Below, one piece after another: positions 25,808 to 34,432 of a DNA stretch of 64,000 nucleotides. The DNA lies in assembly GCA_964408185.1 (NCBI GenBank), contig CAYOYK010000007.1:1-64000 (forward strand), written 5' to 3'. A program made the translations under genes and the position numbers. Numbering within the stretch: the first letter of the stretch is position 1; each line of letters starts with the position of its first letter. Under the pieces are notes generated by a model. The model saw only the letters and a program-made list of their open reading frames with translations, was not told where the DNA came from and made no database searches. This DNA comes from CAYOYK01 sp964408185. GTDB lineage: Bacteria > Bacillota > Clostridia > Christensenellales > Aristaeellaceae.

Positions 25808-27637
25808 ATGAAGAAAAAAGCAACCTTCCGCGAGCTTTTTCAGCTTGCGGGCGAATACAAGGGCGAGTTCACTCGCGCCCTGATTTGTACTGTGTTTACC
25901 GTGCTCATCGGCTACATCACCCCGCTGATCTTCTCGGAGACCATCGACGTGGTGCTGAGCGACGGCGTGTCCTATATGCCGGAATTCATCAAGGCGCCCA
26001 TCCGCGCGCTGGGCGGGCGCGCCTTCCTGCGCCAGCAGTTCTGGTGGATCGGCGTGGCGCTGGTGGTGCTGAACGTCGTAAACGGCGTGTTCTCGTACTA
26101 CCGGGCCAAAAGCACGGCCGTGGCGGGCGAGGAGATCGCCAAGGATCTGCGCGAGCACCTGTACAAGCAGCTCAGCTACCTGAGCTTCGGCTATCACACC
26201 CATGCCGAGACCGGAGACCTGATCCAGCGCTGCACCAGCGACGTGGATACCGTGCGCCGCTTTATGTCCCAGCAGCTGGTGGAGGCCTTCCGCTCCATTC
26301 TGATGGCGGTCATCGCGTTTGTGATATTGTTTGAGCGCAATGTAGAGATATCGCTGTTCAGCATCATCCTGATACCGCCGATGATCGCCGGCTCGTACTA
26401 CTTCTTCCAAAAGATCACCAAGAGCTTTGCCGCCAGCGACGAGAGCGAGGGCAAAATGAGCGCCGTGCTGCAAGAAAACCTGACCGGCGTGCGCGTGGTG
26501 CGCGCCTTTGGCAAGCAGCAGCGCGAGGTGGAAAAGTTCGACAAGGCGAGCGACGATTATCAAAGCAAGTCCTTCCATCTGCTCAAGCAGCTTTCGGTAT
26601 TCTGGAGCAGCATGGACGGCATCACAATGCTCCAGATCATGATCACGCTGGTGGTGTGCATCCTGAAAGCCGTCCGTGGCGAGATCAGCGTGGGTACGCT
26701 GATCGTGTTTACCAGCTACATCTCCATGCTCATCTACCCCGTGCGCGGCTTGGGCCGCATCATGAGCGACGCGGGCAAGAGCCTCGTGTCGCTGGGCCGC
26801 ATCAACGAGGTGCTTGGGGAGAACGCCGAGGGCGAGGAGGCCGGCAGCCTCACCCCGCCGCTTGGCGGCGATATCGTGTTCGATCATGTCAGCTTCGCCT
26901 ATGAAGAGGGCAACAAGGTGCTCGACGATATCTCCTTTACCATTCCAGCGGGCAAAACGGTGGCCCTGCTGGGCAACACGGGCAGCGGCAAGAGCACCAT
27001 TGTGCATCTGCTCCAGCGGCTGATTGCGCCCACGGCGGGCGTTATCCGCATCGGCGGCGTGGACATCCAGCAGATCGACCGCAAGTACCTGCGCGCCCAT
27101 GTGGGCCTGATGCTGCAAGAGCCCTTCCTCTATGGGCGCAGCATCATGGGCAACTTGGGCATCGCCGCGCCCGGCACGTCCGAGACGCGCATCAAGGAGA
27201 TGGCGCGCGTCGCCATGGCGGACGGGTTTATCCAGCAGTTTGATAAGGGCTACGATACCATGCTGGGCGAGCGCGGGGTAACGCTCTCCGGCGGGCAGCG
27301 GCAGCGCATCGCCATTGCGCGCACGCTGCTCAAGGAGAACGATATCCTCATCTTTGACGATTCGCTCTCCGCCGTGGATATGCAAACCGACCAGCGCATC
27401 CGGGCCGAGCTGAAAAAGCGCGACGCGGGCGTGACCACCATCATCATCAGCCACCGTGTGAGCACCCTCAGCGAAGCCGAGCGCATTTACGTAATCGAAA
27501 ACGGCAAGCTCAGCGCCGAGGGCACGCACGCGGAGCTGGTGGAGCAGGGCGGCCTGTACAGCCAGATTTATGACATTCAATCGGCTCTGGAGGACGACCT
27601 CCGGCAGAGCCGCGACGCCGTTGCAAAGGAGGAGTAA
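25808..27637 (+). CDS. Heterodimeric ABC exporter, subunit 1 (degenerate catalytic site)
   Basis: A 609-aa half-transporter with an N-terminal six-helix type I exporter domain (1-320) and a C-terminal ATPase. The ATPase has Walker A GNTGSGKST, signature LSGGQRQR and Walker B ILIFDDSLSAVD. The residue after the Walker B aspartate is Asp instead of the catalytic Glu, the mark of the degenerate nucleotide site in heterodimeric exporters. GGGAGG precedes the chosen start. The next gene encodes the partner with the normal glutamate. Substrate (drug, lipid or peptide) is not predictable; BmrCD/TM287-288-like. Confidence 0.93.
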   Translation: MKKKATFRELFQLAGEYKGEFTRALICTVFTVLIGYITPLIFSETIDVVLSDGVSYMPEFIKAPIRALGGRAFLRQQFWWIGVALVVLNVVNGVFSYYRAKSTAVAGEEIAKDLREHLYKQLSYLSFGYHTHAETGDLIQRCTSDVDTVRRFMSQQLVEAFRSILMAVIAFVILFERNVEISLFSIILIPPMIAGSYYFFQKITKSFAASDESEGKMSAVLQENLTGVRVVRAFGKQQREVEKFDKASDDYQSKSFHLLKQLSVFWSSMDGITMLQIMITLVVCILKAVRGEISVGTLIVFTSYISMLIYPVRGLGRIMSDAGKSLVSLGRINEVLGENAEGEEAGSLTPPLGGDIVFDHVSFAYEEGNKVLDDISFTIPAGKTVALLGNTGSGKSTIVHLLQRLIAPTAGVIRIGGVDIQQIDRKYLRAHVGLMLQEPFLYGRSIMGNLGIAAPGTSETRIKEMARVAMADGFIQQFDKGYDTMLGERGVTLSGGQRQRIAIARTLLKENDILIFDDSLSAVDMQTDQRIRAELKKRDAGVTTIIISHRVSTLSEAERIYVIENGKLSAEGTHAELVEQGGLYSQIYDIQSALEDDLRQSRDAVAKEE

Positions 27638-27638
27638 G

Positions 27639-29477
27639 ATGCAAGGCCAAGAGGAAATTGACTATTCCAAGAAATTGGATCTGTCGCTGTGGAAAAAGCT
27701 GCTGCACATTGCAAAGCCTTACCACAAGCACCTGTACGGCATCATGATCGCAATGGCTGTGTGCGCCGTGGCCGATGTGGTGTTTCCGCGCCTTACGGGC
27801 TATGCCATCGACGTGTTTATCGCCAACAAGACCACCGAGGGGCTGGGCGGCTTTATCGCCGTGTATGCCGTGACCATGGTGCTGCAGTTCCTGTCCATCT
27901 TCGTGTTTACGCGGCTGGGCGGGCGCATTGAGACCGGCGTGTGCTACACCATCCGCAAGCTGGGCTTCCAAAAGCTGCAAGAGCTGCCCTTTAGCTACTA
28001 CGACCGCATGCCCGTGGGCTACCTGCTCTCCCGCATGACCAACGATACGCAGCGCTTGGCGGATACCATCGGCTGGTCGCTGCTGGACTTGGTATGGGGC
28101 TTCATTTATCTTGTGATGTGCAGCATCCAGATGTTCCTGCTGCGCTGGCAGCTTGCGCTGATGGTGATTCTGGTCGTGCCGCCGCTGGCGATCATCAGCG
28201 TGTACTTTCAAAAGCGCATCCTCAAGGCGTACCGCGATGTCCGCAAGACCAACAGCAAGATCACCGGCGCGTTTAACGAGGGCATCATGGGCGCCAAGAC
28301 CACCAAAACGCTTGTGCGCGAGGAAAAGAACATCGAGGAGTTTGGCGAGCTGACCGCGCGGATGAAAAAGTCCTCCGTCAAGGCCGCCACGCTGAGCGCG
28401 CTGTTCCTGCCCATTGTGGTTTCGCTTGGCTCGGTAGCGACCGCGTATGTGCTGTTCCGCGGCGGCAGCGAGGTGATGGCCGTGCCGCAAATCATCACCA
28501 TCGGCACGCTGCAGGTGTTTGTCAATTACACGCTGGGCTTCTTTGAGCCCATCCGCAACATCGCCGCGATCTTCTCCGAGCTGCAAAGCTCTCAGGCCGC
28601 TGCCGAGCGCGTGCTCACGCTGCTGGGCACCGAGCCGGACATCAAGGATACCCCGGAGGTTGCGGAAAAGTTTGGCGATAACTTCCACCCCAAAAAGGAA
28701 AACTGGCCCACGCTCCATGGCGACATTGAGTTCCGGGATGTGTCCTTCCAGTACGTGGACGGCGAAAAGGTGCTGGAGCACTTCAATCTCAAGGTCAAGG
28801 CCGGGCAGAGCATCGCGCTGGTAGGCGAGACCGGCAGCGGCAAGAGCACCATCGTCAACCTGCTGTGTCGCTTTTATGAGCCGACCGAGGGGCAGGTGCT
28901 CATTGACGGCGTGGACTACCGCGAGCGCAGCCTGCTGTGGCTGCAAAGCAATCTGGGCTATGTGCTGCAACAGGCGCATATGTTCAGCGGCACCATCCGC
29001 GAGAACATCTGCTACGGCAAGCCGGACGCGACGGACGAGGAGGTCGTGCGCGCCGCGCAGCTGGCCAACGCGCATCCGTTTATCAGCAAGCTGCCCAAGC
29101 GCTACGATACGCAGGTGGGCGAGGGCGGCAGCCTGCTCAGCTCCGGCGAAAAGCAGCTGGTCAGCTTCGCGCGCGCCATTCTGGTAGACCCGGCGCTGTT
29201 CATCTTGGATGAGGCGACCTCGTCCGTGGACACTCACTCCGAGCACCTGATCCAACAGGCCATCACCGGCATATTGGAGGGGCGCACCAGCTTTATGATC
29301 GCGCACCGTCTGTCTACCGTGCGGCAGGCCGACCGCATCCTCGTCATCAGCAACGGCAAAATTATCGAGGAAGGCACGCACCACCAGCTCATCGTCAAGA
29401 AGGGCTATTACTACGATTTGTACACCAGTCAGTTTCAGGACGAGCAGGGCCAGCGCGTGCTGGACGCAAAAGCATAA
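27639..29477 (+). CDS. Heterodimeric ABC exporter, subunit 2 (catalytic)
   Basis: A 612-aa half-transporter with a six-helix membrane domain and ATPase. Walker A is GETGSGKST and Walker B FILDEATSSVD has the catalytic glutamate, but the signature is LSSGEKQLVSFARA, where LSGGQ is altered. The altered signature pairs with the altered Walker B of subunit 1, as expected for one consensus and one degenerate composite site. It starts one base after the subunit 1 stop, with AAGGAGGAG. A 13-bp hairpin follows the stop. Confidence 0.93.
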   Translation: MQGQEEIDYSKKLDLSLWKKLLHIAKPYHKHLYGIMIAMAVCAVADVVFPRLTGYAIDVFIANKTTEGLGGFIAVYAVTMVLQFLSIFVFTRLGGRIETGVCYTIRKLGFQKLQELPFSYYDRMPVGYLLSRMTNDTQRLADTIGWSLLDLVWGFIYLVMCSIQMFLLRWQLALMVILVVPPLAIISVYFQKRILKAYRDVRKTNSKITGAFNEGIMGAKTTKTLVREEKNIEEFGELTARMKKSSVKAATLSALFLPIVVSLGSVATAYVLFRGGSEVMAVPQIITIGTLQVFVNYTLGFFEPIRNIAAIFSELQSSQAAAERVLTLLGTEPDIKDTPEVAEKFGDNFHPKKENWPTLHGDIEFRDVSFQYVDGEKVLEHFNLKVKAGQSIALVGETGSGKSTIVNLLCRFYEPTEGQVLIDGVDYRERSLLWLQSNLGYVLQQAHMFSGTIRENICYGKPDATDEEVVRAAQLANAHPFISKLPKRYDTQVGEGGSLLSSGEKQLVSFARAILVDPALFILDEATSSVDTHSEHLIQQAITGILEGRTSFMIAHRLSTVRQADRILVISNGKIIEEGTHHQLIVKKGYYYDLYTSQFQDEQGQRVLDAKA

Positions 29478-29480
29478 GGC

Positions 29481-29516
29481 CAAACGCGGGCGCGCCATGG
29501 GCTGCGCCCGCGTTTG
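29481..29516 (+). terminator. Strong hairpin after the ABC exporter genes
   Basis: A perfect 13-bp inverted repeat (29481-29493 with 29504-29516, core AAACGCGGGCGC) with a 10-base loop. There is no T-run after it, so it may be a weak terminator or an RNA-stabilising hairpin between the ABC genes and the iron-sulfur protein gene. Confidence 0.5.
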
Positions 29517-29545
29517 CCGCCTCAAAGAACAGGAGGAATGCCATC

Positions 29546-30253
29546 ATGACCAGTCAAGCCGTCAAGGAACGCATGCGAGCGCTGGGGGCCGACTTGTGTG
29601 GGATCGCGCCCGTGGATCGCTTTACCGATGCCCCGGAGGGCTTCCATCCCCGCGACGTGCTGCCGGGCTGCCGCAGCGTGATCGCGTTTGCGGTGGAGTT
29701 TCCGGCGGCAACGCTGGCAAGCCCCAGCCCCGTGCCCTACACCATTGTGCGCAACAAGCTCAGCGAGCGGGTGGACGACATCAGCGTCGCCTTTTGCGAG
29801 CAGATGGCGAAGGAGCATATTCTGGCCGTGCCCACCGGCGCGGTAGGTCCCACCGTGCTGGATGAGCGCACGGGCCGATTCCGCAACGCCATCTCCGCCA
29901 AGCACGCGGCGCAGGCGGCGGGACTGGGCGTGATCGGCCGCAACACGCTGCTGGTCACCCCGGAGTATGGCAACATGGTGTGGCTGGGCGCGATCGTCTG
30001 CGAGGCGGAGCTGGAGCCCGACCCGCTGCTTGAGGAAAGCTGCTGCGCCAATTGCCGTCTGTGCGTTAACGCCTGTCCCGTGAAGGCGGTGGGGGAGCCG
30101 AAGCTGAAGCAGCCGGAGTGCGCCGGACATGCGTTTCACGGCGGAAACGGCGAGGACTTTCTGATCTGCTGCCACCGCTGCCGCAGCGTGTGCCCGCATT
30201 GCCTTGGCACGCGCAACGCGTGGGCCAAGGACAGAATCATTCGGGAGGGATGA
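29546..30253 (+). CDS. QueG-related iron-sulfur oxidoreductase
   Basis: A 235-aa protein with an N-terminal domain like that of epoxyqueuosine reductase (GADLCGIAPVDRF, PGCRSVIAFAVEF, GLGVIGRNTLLVTPEYG, WLGAIVCEAELEPDP). A ferredoxin-type segment follows (CCANCRLCVNACPVKAV, then CCHRCRSVCPHC). It is shorter than QueG (about 380 aa) and lacks the C-terminal HEAT repeat part, so it belongs to the short COG1600-like group of unknown substrate. The two cysteine sets could hold two [4Fe-4S] clusters. AGGAGG precedes the ATG. It is followed by a nitroreductase gene whose start region overlaps its end, suggesting a joint redox function. Confidence 0.8.
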   Translation: MTSQAVKERMRALGADLCGIAPVDRFTDAPEGFHPRDVLPGCRSVIAFAVEFPAATLASPSPVPYTIVRNKLSERVDDISVAFCEQMAKEHILAVPTGAVGPTVLDERTGRFRNAISAKHAAQAAGLGVIGRNTLLVTPEYGNMVWLGAIVCEAELEPDPLLEESCCANCRLCVNACPVKAVGEPKLKQPECAGHAFHGGNGEDFLICCHRCRSVCPHCLGTRNAWAKDRIIREG

Positions 30254-30255
30254 CC

Positions 30256-30864
30256 GTGGATGTGATGCAGGCCATCGAGGCGCGGCGCTCCGTGCGCGCC
30301 TATACGGACGAGCCGATCTCGGATGAGATCGTTCAGGAGTTGCTGCGGGCGGCCCAGCTGGCCCCCAGCGGGGGAAACGGGCAGGCGCATGTGTTCGGCG
30401 TGGTGCGCGACCCGTTGCTCAAGCGCGCGCTGGCGCAGGCCGCGGGCGGACAGATGTGGATCGCCACCGCGCCGGTGGTATTCGCCTGCTGCGCGCGGCT
30501 CGATCCACCGCCCCAGACACTGCCGGAGGACGATTTCGGCTGGCGGGTCAACTGCCTGCGCTTTGGGGAGGAATTTATGAATCTGCTCAAGAACCATCAG
30601 CCGTGGGAGCAGCCCGCGCGCCTCATGGCGGACGCGGTCGACCTGATCCCCATGGAGAACATCCTGCTGGCGGCTACGGCCCGCGGCCTCGGCGGCTGCA
30701 TGGTCGGTTGGCTGGACGTGAAAAAAGCCGGCGAGATTCTTCGTCTGCCGGACGGTCTGGCCTGCATGTACCTGCTGCCCATCGGCAGGCCCGCCCGGCA
30801 GCCGGGCAGCAAAAAGCTAAAGACCCTCGACGAAATCAGCTTTACGGATACCTACAAGGCCTGA
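30256..30864 (+). CDS. Nitroreductase-family flavoprotein
   Basis: A 202-aa FMN-dependent oxidoreductase. The N-terminus has the family signature AIEARRSVRAYTDEPI; LLRAAQLAPSGGNGQ (FMN contact) and a C-terminal LLAATARGLGGCMVGWL are also visible. The GTG at 30256 is preferred because GGGAGGG lies 7 bases upstream; an ATG at 30250 sits directly on that ribosome site. It follows the iron-sulfur gene closely and overlaps or abuts the zinc-ribbon gene. Physiological substrate unknown. Confidence 0.9.
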   Translation: MDVMQAIEARRSVRAYTDEPISDEIVQELLRAAQLAPSGGNGQAHVFGVVRDPLLKRALAQAAGGQMWIATAPVVFACCARLDPPPQTLPEDDFGWRVNCLRFGEEFMNLLKNHQPWEQPARLMADAVDLIPMENILLAATARGLGGCMVGWLDVKKAGEILRLPDGLACMYLLPIGRPARQPGSKKLKTLDEISFTDTYKA

Positions 30865-30884
30865 TGGCGAAAGGAAGCGGTTTG

Positions 30885-31103
30885 ATGCGGTGCGGATGCC
30901 CCCATTGCGGCGCGTTTATGATCCAGTCCGAGGATGGCAGCGTGTGCAACTGCCCGGATTGCAAGTATCAATGCAATGCCTGCCTTGGCACGGGCACGGC
31001 GATTTCCCGCGGCGACGCGCAGGCCATCCGCGATGACCCGCGCCTGCAAACGATGATGGAAAAGCTGCTTGTCCCCGATGAATCGGAGGACGGGCGGGAA
31101 TAG
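30885..31103 (+). CDS. Small zinc-ribbon protein
   Basis: A 72-aa protein. Six cysteines are arranged as CGCPHC, then CNCPDC, CNAC in the first 45 residues, enough for one zinc ribbon or a small metal cluster; the C-terminal third is acidic. AAGGAAG lies 7 bases before the ATG at 30885; an in-frame ATG at 30864 overlapping the nitroreductase stop would add 7 residues and is a possible alternative. Function unknown. Position suggests co-expression with the nitroreductase. Confidence 0.68.
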   Translation: MRCGCPHCGAFMIQSEDGSVCNCPDCKYQCNACLGTGTAISRGDAQAIRDDPRLQTMMEKLLVPDESEDGRE

Positions 31104-31247
31104 CGGCGACGAATGAACCCGGAGGCGCTGCCTCCCGCAGGGCGCAGGGCGAAACCCCGCGTTCCGCGCGGCGGCACGTCCGATGGGCGAGCCAGCAAAG
31201 CGCGGTTCGCGGCGGCTGCGCGCAGAAAAGGGCTTGCCAACCTATCA

Positions 31248-31278
31248 AACGGCCCTCTCCCATGCGGAGAGGGCCGTT
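31248..31278 (-). terminator. Terminator-like hairpin after the histidine kinase gene
   Basis: A perfect 13-bp stem (31248-31260 with 31266-31278, GGCCCTCTCC arm) and 5-base loop, 7 bp beyond the stop of the minus-strand histidine kinase gene and downstream of the plus-strand zinc-ribbon gene. Convergent position suggests bidirectional use; the T-run is poor on both strands. The 31104-31247 gap holds GC-rich sequence with no gene seen. Confidence 0.6.
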
Positions 31279-31285
31279 AGGACGA

Positions 31286-32740
31286 TCAGACTTCCGTTTC
31301 CTCCTCGGCGGGAGGCAGCTCCTCGCGGCTGAGCGGAAGCAGCACGGAGAACGTGGTGCCCGCGCCCAGCTTGCTGCGCACCTTCATGTGCCCGCCGTGC
31401 GCCACCACAATGATGCGCGCGATGGACAGCCCCAGCCCGTGTCCGCTGGCCTGCGATTTGCGGGCCTCGTCCGAGCGGTAGAAGCGGTCGAAGATGCGCG
31501 GCAGCTCCTCGGCGCTGATGCCGTTGCCCGTATCGGTCACAGTGAGGATCGCGTTTACGCCGTCGTTGCGCTGGCTCAGCAGGATCCGGCCGCCTGCGGG
31601 CGTGTATTTGGTGGCGTTGTCAATGAGGATGCGCAGCAGCTGCTTGATCATGCTCTTGTCGCCGCGGACGGTAGCGGGCTGCAGCTCGGTCAGCTCAAAC
31701 TCGTGGGCGGGGGAGAGCAGCTTGGCGTCCCGGTGTACGGCGCTCAGCACCTCGGCGGGGTCGAAGTCCTCCATTTCAAGCATCAGCGTCTTTTTATCGT
31801 GCCGGGCGAGGAAGAGCAGCCGCTCCACCAGCTCCTTCATGGAGGCGGTCTCCTGCGAGATGGCGGTGATGCCCTCGTCCAGCACCTCCTTGTCGGTTTT
31901 CCCCCAGCGCTCCAGCATGCTGGCGTAGCCCTGAATCACCGCGATGGGCGTGCGCAGCTCGTGGGACGCGTCGCTGACAAACTGCTTTTGGCTGTTGTAG
32001 CTCAGTTCGATGCGGTCCAGCATGCCGTTGATGACCGTCGCCAGATCCTTCAGCTCGTTTTTTGTGCCCGCAATGTTGATGCGGTCGCTCAGGTTGCTTG
32101 CGCTCAGGGCGGCAGCGGCCGCCGTCATATCCTCGATGGGGCGCAGCACCTTTTTGTTCAGGCGATTTCGTCTGCGCAGGAAGCTCCACACGCGCAGCAG
32201 GTCGCAGCACAGCAGCGTGCAGACGAGCATGGAGTATACGTAAACGACATATTGCAGATCAAACACGGCCACCAGACCGCCCGTCGCGGTGGTCTCGTAC
32301 AGGCTGATCTGGGGGTGGGTGCTCAGCCGCATATCGGAAAGCGCCAGCTTGACGCGGGCAATCCAGCCGCCCGTATCGTTGGGATAGGGCGCGTCCAGAT
32401 AGTACGCGGCGCGCAGCGGCAGCCGGGCCAGCTGCTCCTCCGCAAACGCGCCGTCCTGTCCGGGTTGCATCTCCTCCAGCGCGGCAAACGCGCTGTGGAT
32501 GGTCGGCTGCTGGGCGACTGCGTATACCACGGTTACGATGGTCAGCACCAGCAGGGTGGTGCGCAAAAGCTGGCCCACATAGTGCAGCGCAATGCGCAGC
32601 GTCAGCGAGAAGCGCAGGTTGCTCAGTATCTTGCTGGCGCGGTGGTTGACCGAGGCGGACAGCCGATTGATGCCGCTCTCGCCCGTCGTGTTCTTTACCC
32701 TTCCCTTGAGGGTGGAGACGCGCTTGGCTTTTTTACTCAT
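31286..32740 (-). CDS. Sensor histidine kinase
   Basis: A 484-aa membrane sensor kinase. Two helices at about 58-77 and 160-180 bracket a roughly 80-residue extracellular sensor domain. A HAMP domain follows (195-245), then HisKA with the phospho-acceptor His260 in SDASHELRTPIAVIQGY, and a HATPase domain with N-box LIDNATKYTP, G1 DTGNGIS and G2 GHGLGLSIAR. The N-terminal 45 residues are basic and cytoplasmic. Its start overlaps the response regulator stop by 8 bp. The organisation resembles ArlS/CssS-like kinases; the stimulus is unknown. Confidence 0.95.
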   Translation of the reverse strand: MSKKAKRVSTLKGRVKNTTGESGINRLSASVNHRASKILSNLRFSLTLRIALHYVGQLLRTTLLVLTIVTVVYAVAQQPTIHSAFAALEEMQPGQDGAFAEEQLARLPLRAAYYLDAPYPNDTGGWIARVKLALSDMRLSTHPQISLYETTATGGLVAVFDLQYVVYVYSMLVCTLLCCDLLRVWSFLRRRNRLNKKVLRPIEDMTAAAAALSASNLSDRINIAGTKNELKDLATVINGMLDRIELSYNSQKQFVSDASHELRTPIAVIQGYASMLERWGKTDKEVLDEGITAISQETASMKELVERLLFLARHDKKTLMLEMEDFDPAEVLSAVHRDAKLLSPAHEFELTELQPATVRGDKSMIKQLLRILIDNATKYTPAGGRILLSQRNDGVNAILTVTDTGNGISAEELPRIFDRFYRSDEARKSQASGHGLGLSIARIIVVAHGGHMKVRSKLGAGTTFSVLLPLSREELPPAEEETEV

Positions 32741-33413
32741 ACTTAAACATATATCCCACGGCCCTGATGGTGTGGATGGTTTTGATTTGGAAGCGATCGT
32801 CCACCTTTTGGCGCAGGTAGCGGATGTACACGTCCACGATGTTGGTATCGCCCGCGAATTCGTAGCCCCATACGTTGTTGAGCAGCTCGTCGCGGGATAC
32901 GGCGGCGTGCTCGTGCTGCATCAGGTAGTGGAGCAGATCAAACTCCTTTTTGGTAAGCTGGATGGGCGTATCGCCGTAGGAGGCGCTGTAACTGGCCGGC
33001 TCCAAGCGGAGCAGCCCGGCCGTCATGGCGGCCGCGCCGTCGTCGGTATCCAAGCGGTGCTTCTTCAGGCTTACGCGGATGCGCGCCAGAAGCTCCTCAA
33101 TGGCGAAGGGTTTGGTCATATAGTCGTCCGCGCCCATATCAAGGCCCATTACCTTATCGCTTACGTCGTCCTTGGCGGTGAGCATGATGATGGGCAGATC
33201 GCTGGTCTGCCGAATGCGGCGGCAGACCTCGATGCCGCTCAGCTCCGGCAGCATCAGGTCAAGGATCATCAGGTCGGGCTTCCAGCTTTCGCAGGCGGCA
33301 AGGCCGCTGCGGCCATCGTATACGGCCTTCACCTCATAGCCCTCATGCTCCAGCTCCAGCGTCAAAAACCGGGCGATTTTGGCTTCATCTTCCACAATCA
33401 GGATCTTGTACAT
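32733..33413 (-). CDS. OmpR-family response regulator
   Basis: A 226-aa DNA-binding regulator. The receiver domain has the acidic pocket VEDE, phospho-acceptor Asp52 in LMILDLMLPE, Thr in MLTAKDD and Lys101 in MTKPF. The C-terminal winged helix is OmpR-type (LTKKEFDLLHYLMQHEHAAVSRDELLNNVWGYE...VDVYIRYLRQKVD). AAAGGAG precedes the ATG. First gene of the two-component operon; targets unknown. Confidence 0.96.
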   Translation of the reverse strand: MYKILIVEDEAKIARFLTLELEHEGYEVKAVYDGRSGLAACESWKPDLMILDLMLPELSGIEVCRRIRQTSDLPIIMLTAKDDVSDKVMGLDMGADDYMTKPFAIEELLARIRVSLKKHRLDTDDGAAAMTAGLLRLEPASYSASYGDTPIQLTKKEFDLLHYLMQHEHAAVSRDELLNNVWGYEFAGDTNIVDVYIRYLRQKVDDRFQIKTIHTIRAVGYMFKYE

Positions 33414-33442
33414 GGGAGACTCCTTTACCTAGGATTTGGCTC

Positions 33443-33471
33443 AGTATACCACTTGCGTCTACGCCCCGCAA
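33443..33471 (-). promoter_or_regulatory. Promoter of the two-component operon
   Basis: On the minus strand TTGCGG (33471-33466), 17-bp spacer, TATACT (33448-33443) with an extended -10 TGG, 29 bp before the response regulator start. Confidence 0.72.
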
Positions 33472-33481
33472 GACGGAGAAA

Positions 33482-33512
33482 GGCCTTTCGGGCCCATGTG
33501 TCCCGAAAGGCC
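33482..33512 (-). terminator. Intrinsic terminator after the DUF4342-like gene
   Basis: An 11-bp perfect stem (33482-33492 with 33502-33512, GGCCTTTCGGG arm). On the minus strand it is followed by TTTCTC. It lies 10 bp after the stop of the minus-strand gene. Confidence 0.75.
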
Positions 33513-33521
33513 GTGGCGCGG

Positions 33522-34163
33522 TCAGTGGATGTCCGCCTCGTGGTAGCCGTCGCTGTCGTTGGTCACCTTTACATTGCCGTCGCCGGGGAACTGCACGTTC
33601 ACGGGCGTGGTGCCGGTCGGGGCGCTCTCGGCGCGGGGGGGCTCCTCGTGACGCCGATAATAGCTGTCCTTGGCGGAATCCTTCTTCTCGCCGCCAAACT
33701 CGGAGGTGAAGCTCGCCACCGTGCGCTTGACATTGCTGCCCGCGTTGCGGATCACATCGTCAAAGCTGTCAAACTCGGTGCTGCTACGATCCACGTGGAT
33801 GCGGTAGCCCAGCAGCAGCGAGGCGATCAGCGACAGAATGGCGACCCACGGCGCGAACACCGTAACAAGGATCAGGTAAATGGCCGAAAGATTCACAATG
33901 CCGACCTCGCCCTTGCTTACCTTGATGCGGAAGCGGTACAGCGTGGTCAGCACGCCCTTGGAGCGACGGCCGAAGCTGCTGCCCTTGTGGGCGGATGTGC
34001 TCGCGGTGGAGCCGTCCTTTTTGATGCGGCCGTTCTTTTCCATATCCACAAGCGCGCGGGCCAGACTGCCGTTGTGATACTCCAGCAGGTTGACGGCCTC
34101 CTCGTAGGAGATGCCGCTCTTTTGCCGCAGGATTTCGATGTCCTCGATCGTATATTGTGCCAT
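33522..34163 (-). CDS. DUF4342-like membrane protein with UBA-type helical N-terminus
   Basis: A 213-aa protein. Residues 1-45 (MAQYTIEDIEILRQKSG..SYEEAVNLLEYHNGSLARAL) form a three-helix UBA/TS-N-like bundle as found in DUF4342 proteins. A basic DUF4342-type region leads into one or two hydrophobic helices (about 90-130, IYLILVTVFAPWVAILSLIASLLLGY). The C-terminal tail is charged and ends in GDGNVKVTNDSDG. The start at 34163 has AAGGAGG 8 bases upstream; an ATG 6 codons earlier overlaps that site and is rejected. Function unknown; family members are membrane associated. Divergent from the next plus-strand gene. Confidence 0.8.
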   Translation of the reverse strand: MAQYTIEDIEILRQKSGISYEEAVNLLEYHNGSLARALVDMEKNGRIKKDGSTASTSAHKGSSFGRRSKGVLTTLYRFRIKVSKGEVGIVNLSAIYLILVTVFAPWVAILSLIASLLLGYRIHVDRSSTEFDSFDDVIRNAGSNVKRTVASFTSEFGGEKKDSAKDSYYRRHEEPPRAESAPTGTTPVNVQFPGDGNVKVTNDSDGYHEADIH

Positions 34164-34364
34164 GGCGTTGTCCTCCTTCATGGTTGGTTCCCTGTTGACG
34201 TGGATAGCATAGCACCGATTCGGCCCGCTTGCTTGAGGGTTTGCTGAAACCAAGATGAGAAAACCATGAGAAAAGAGCAAAGCAATGCTGAAAACGGGTC
34301 TGACGGCCTGCGAAGGGACGCTCGCTCCACTTTTACGATCAAATGGGACGCTTTTGGACGACTC

Positions 34365-34393
34365 TTTACCACTTGACGCGTCTGTGCTATAAT
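34365..34393 (+). promoter_or_regulatory. Promoter of the small membrane protein gene
   Basis: TTTACC (34365-34370), 17-bp spacer, TATAAT (34388-34393) with extended -10 TGC, 40 bp before the start codon. Confidence 0.75.
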
Positions 34394-34432
34394 GCAAGCA
34401 GACAGCCAACCATCCGACAGGAGGAAATGACG

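Noticed and set aside
25718..27580. A 620-codon minus-strand open frame opposite the ABC exporter gene
   Set aside because: It is a shadow of the GC-rich plus-strand gene: no ribosome site, His/Ala/Arg-rich random composition, and the plus strand has perfect ABC motifs.
27510..29525. A 671-codon minus-strand open frame opposite the second ABC gene
   Set aside because: Same reason; it mirrors the codon pattern of the real gene and shows no domain.
31104..31247. Possible dispersed repeat shared with 60870-60950 (both contain ATGGGCGAGCC in GC-rich sequence)
   Set aside because: Similarity is limited to about 11 bases and may be due to base composition.
32592..34247. A 551-codon plus-strand open frame
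   Set aside because: It runs antisense to the response regulator and DUF4342-like genes, which have clear motifs; no family features in the plus-strand frame.
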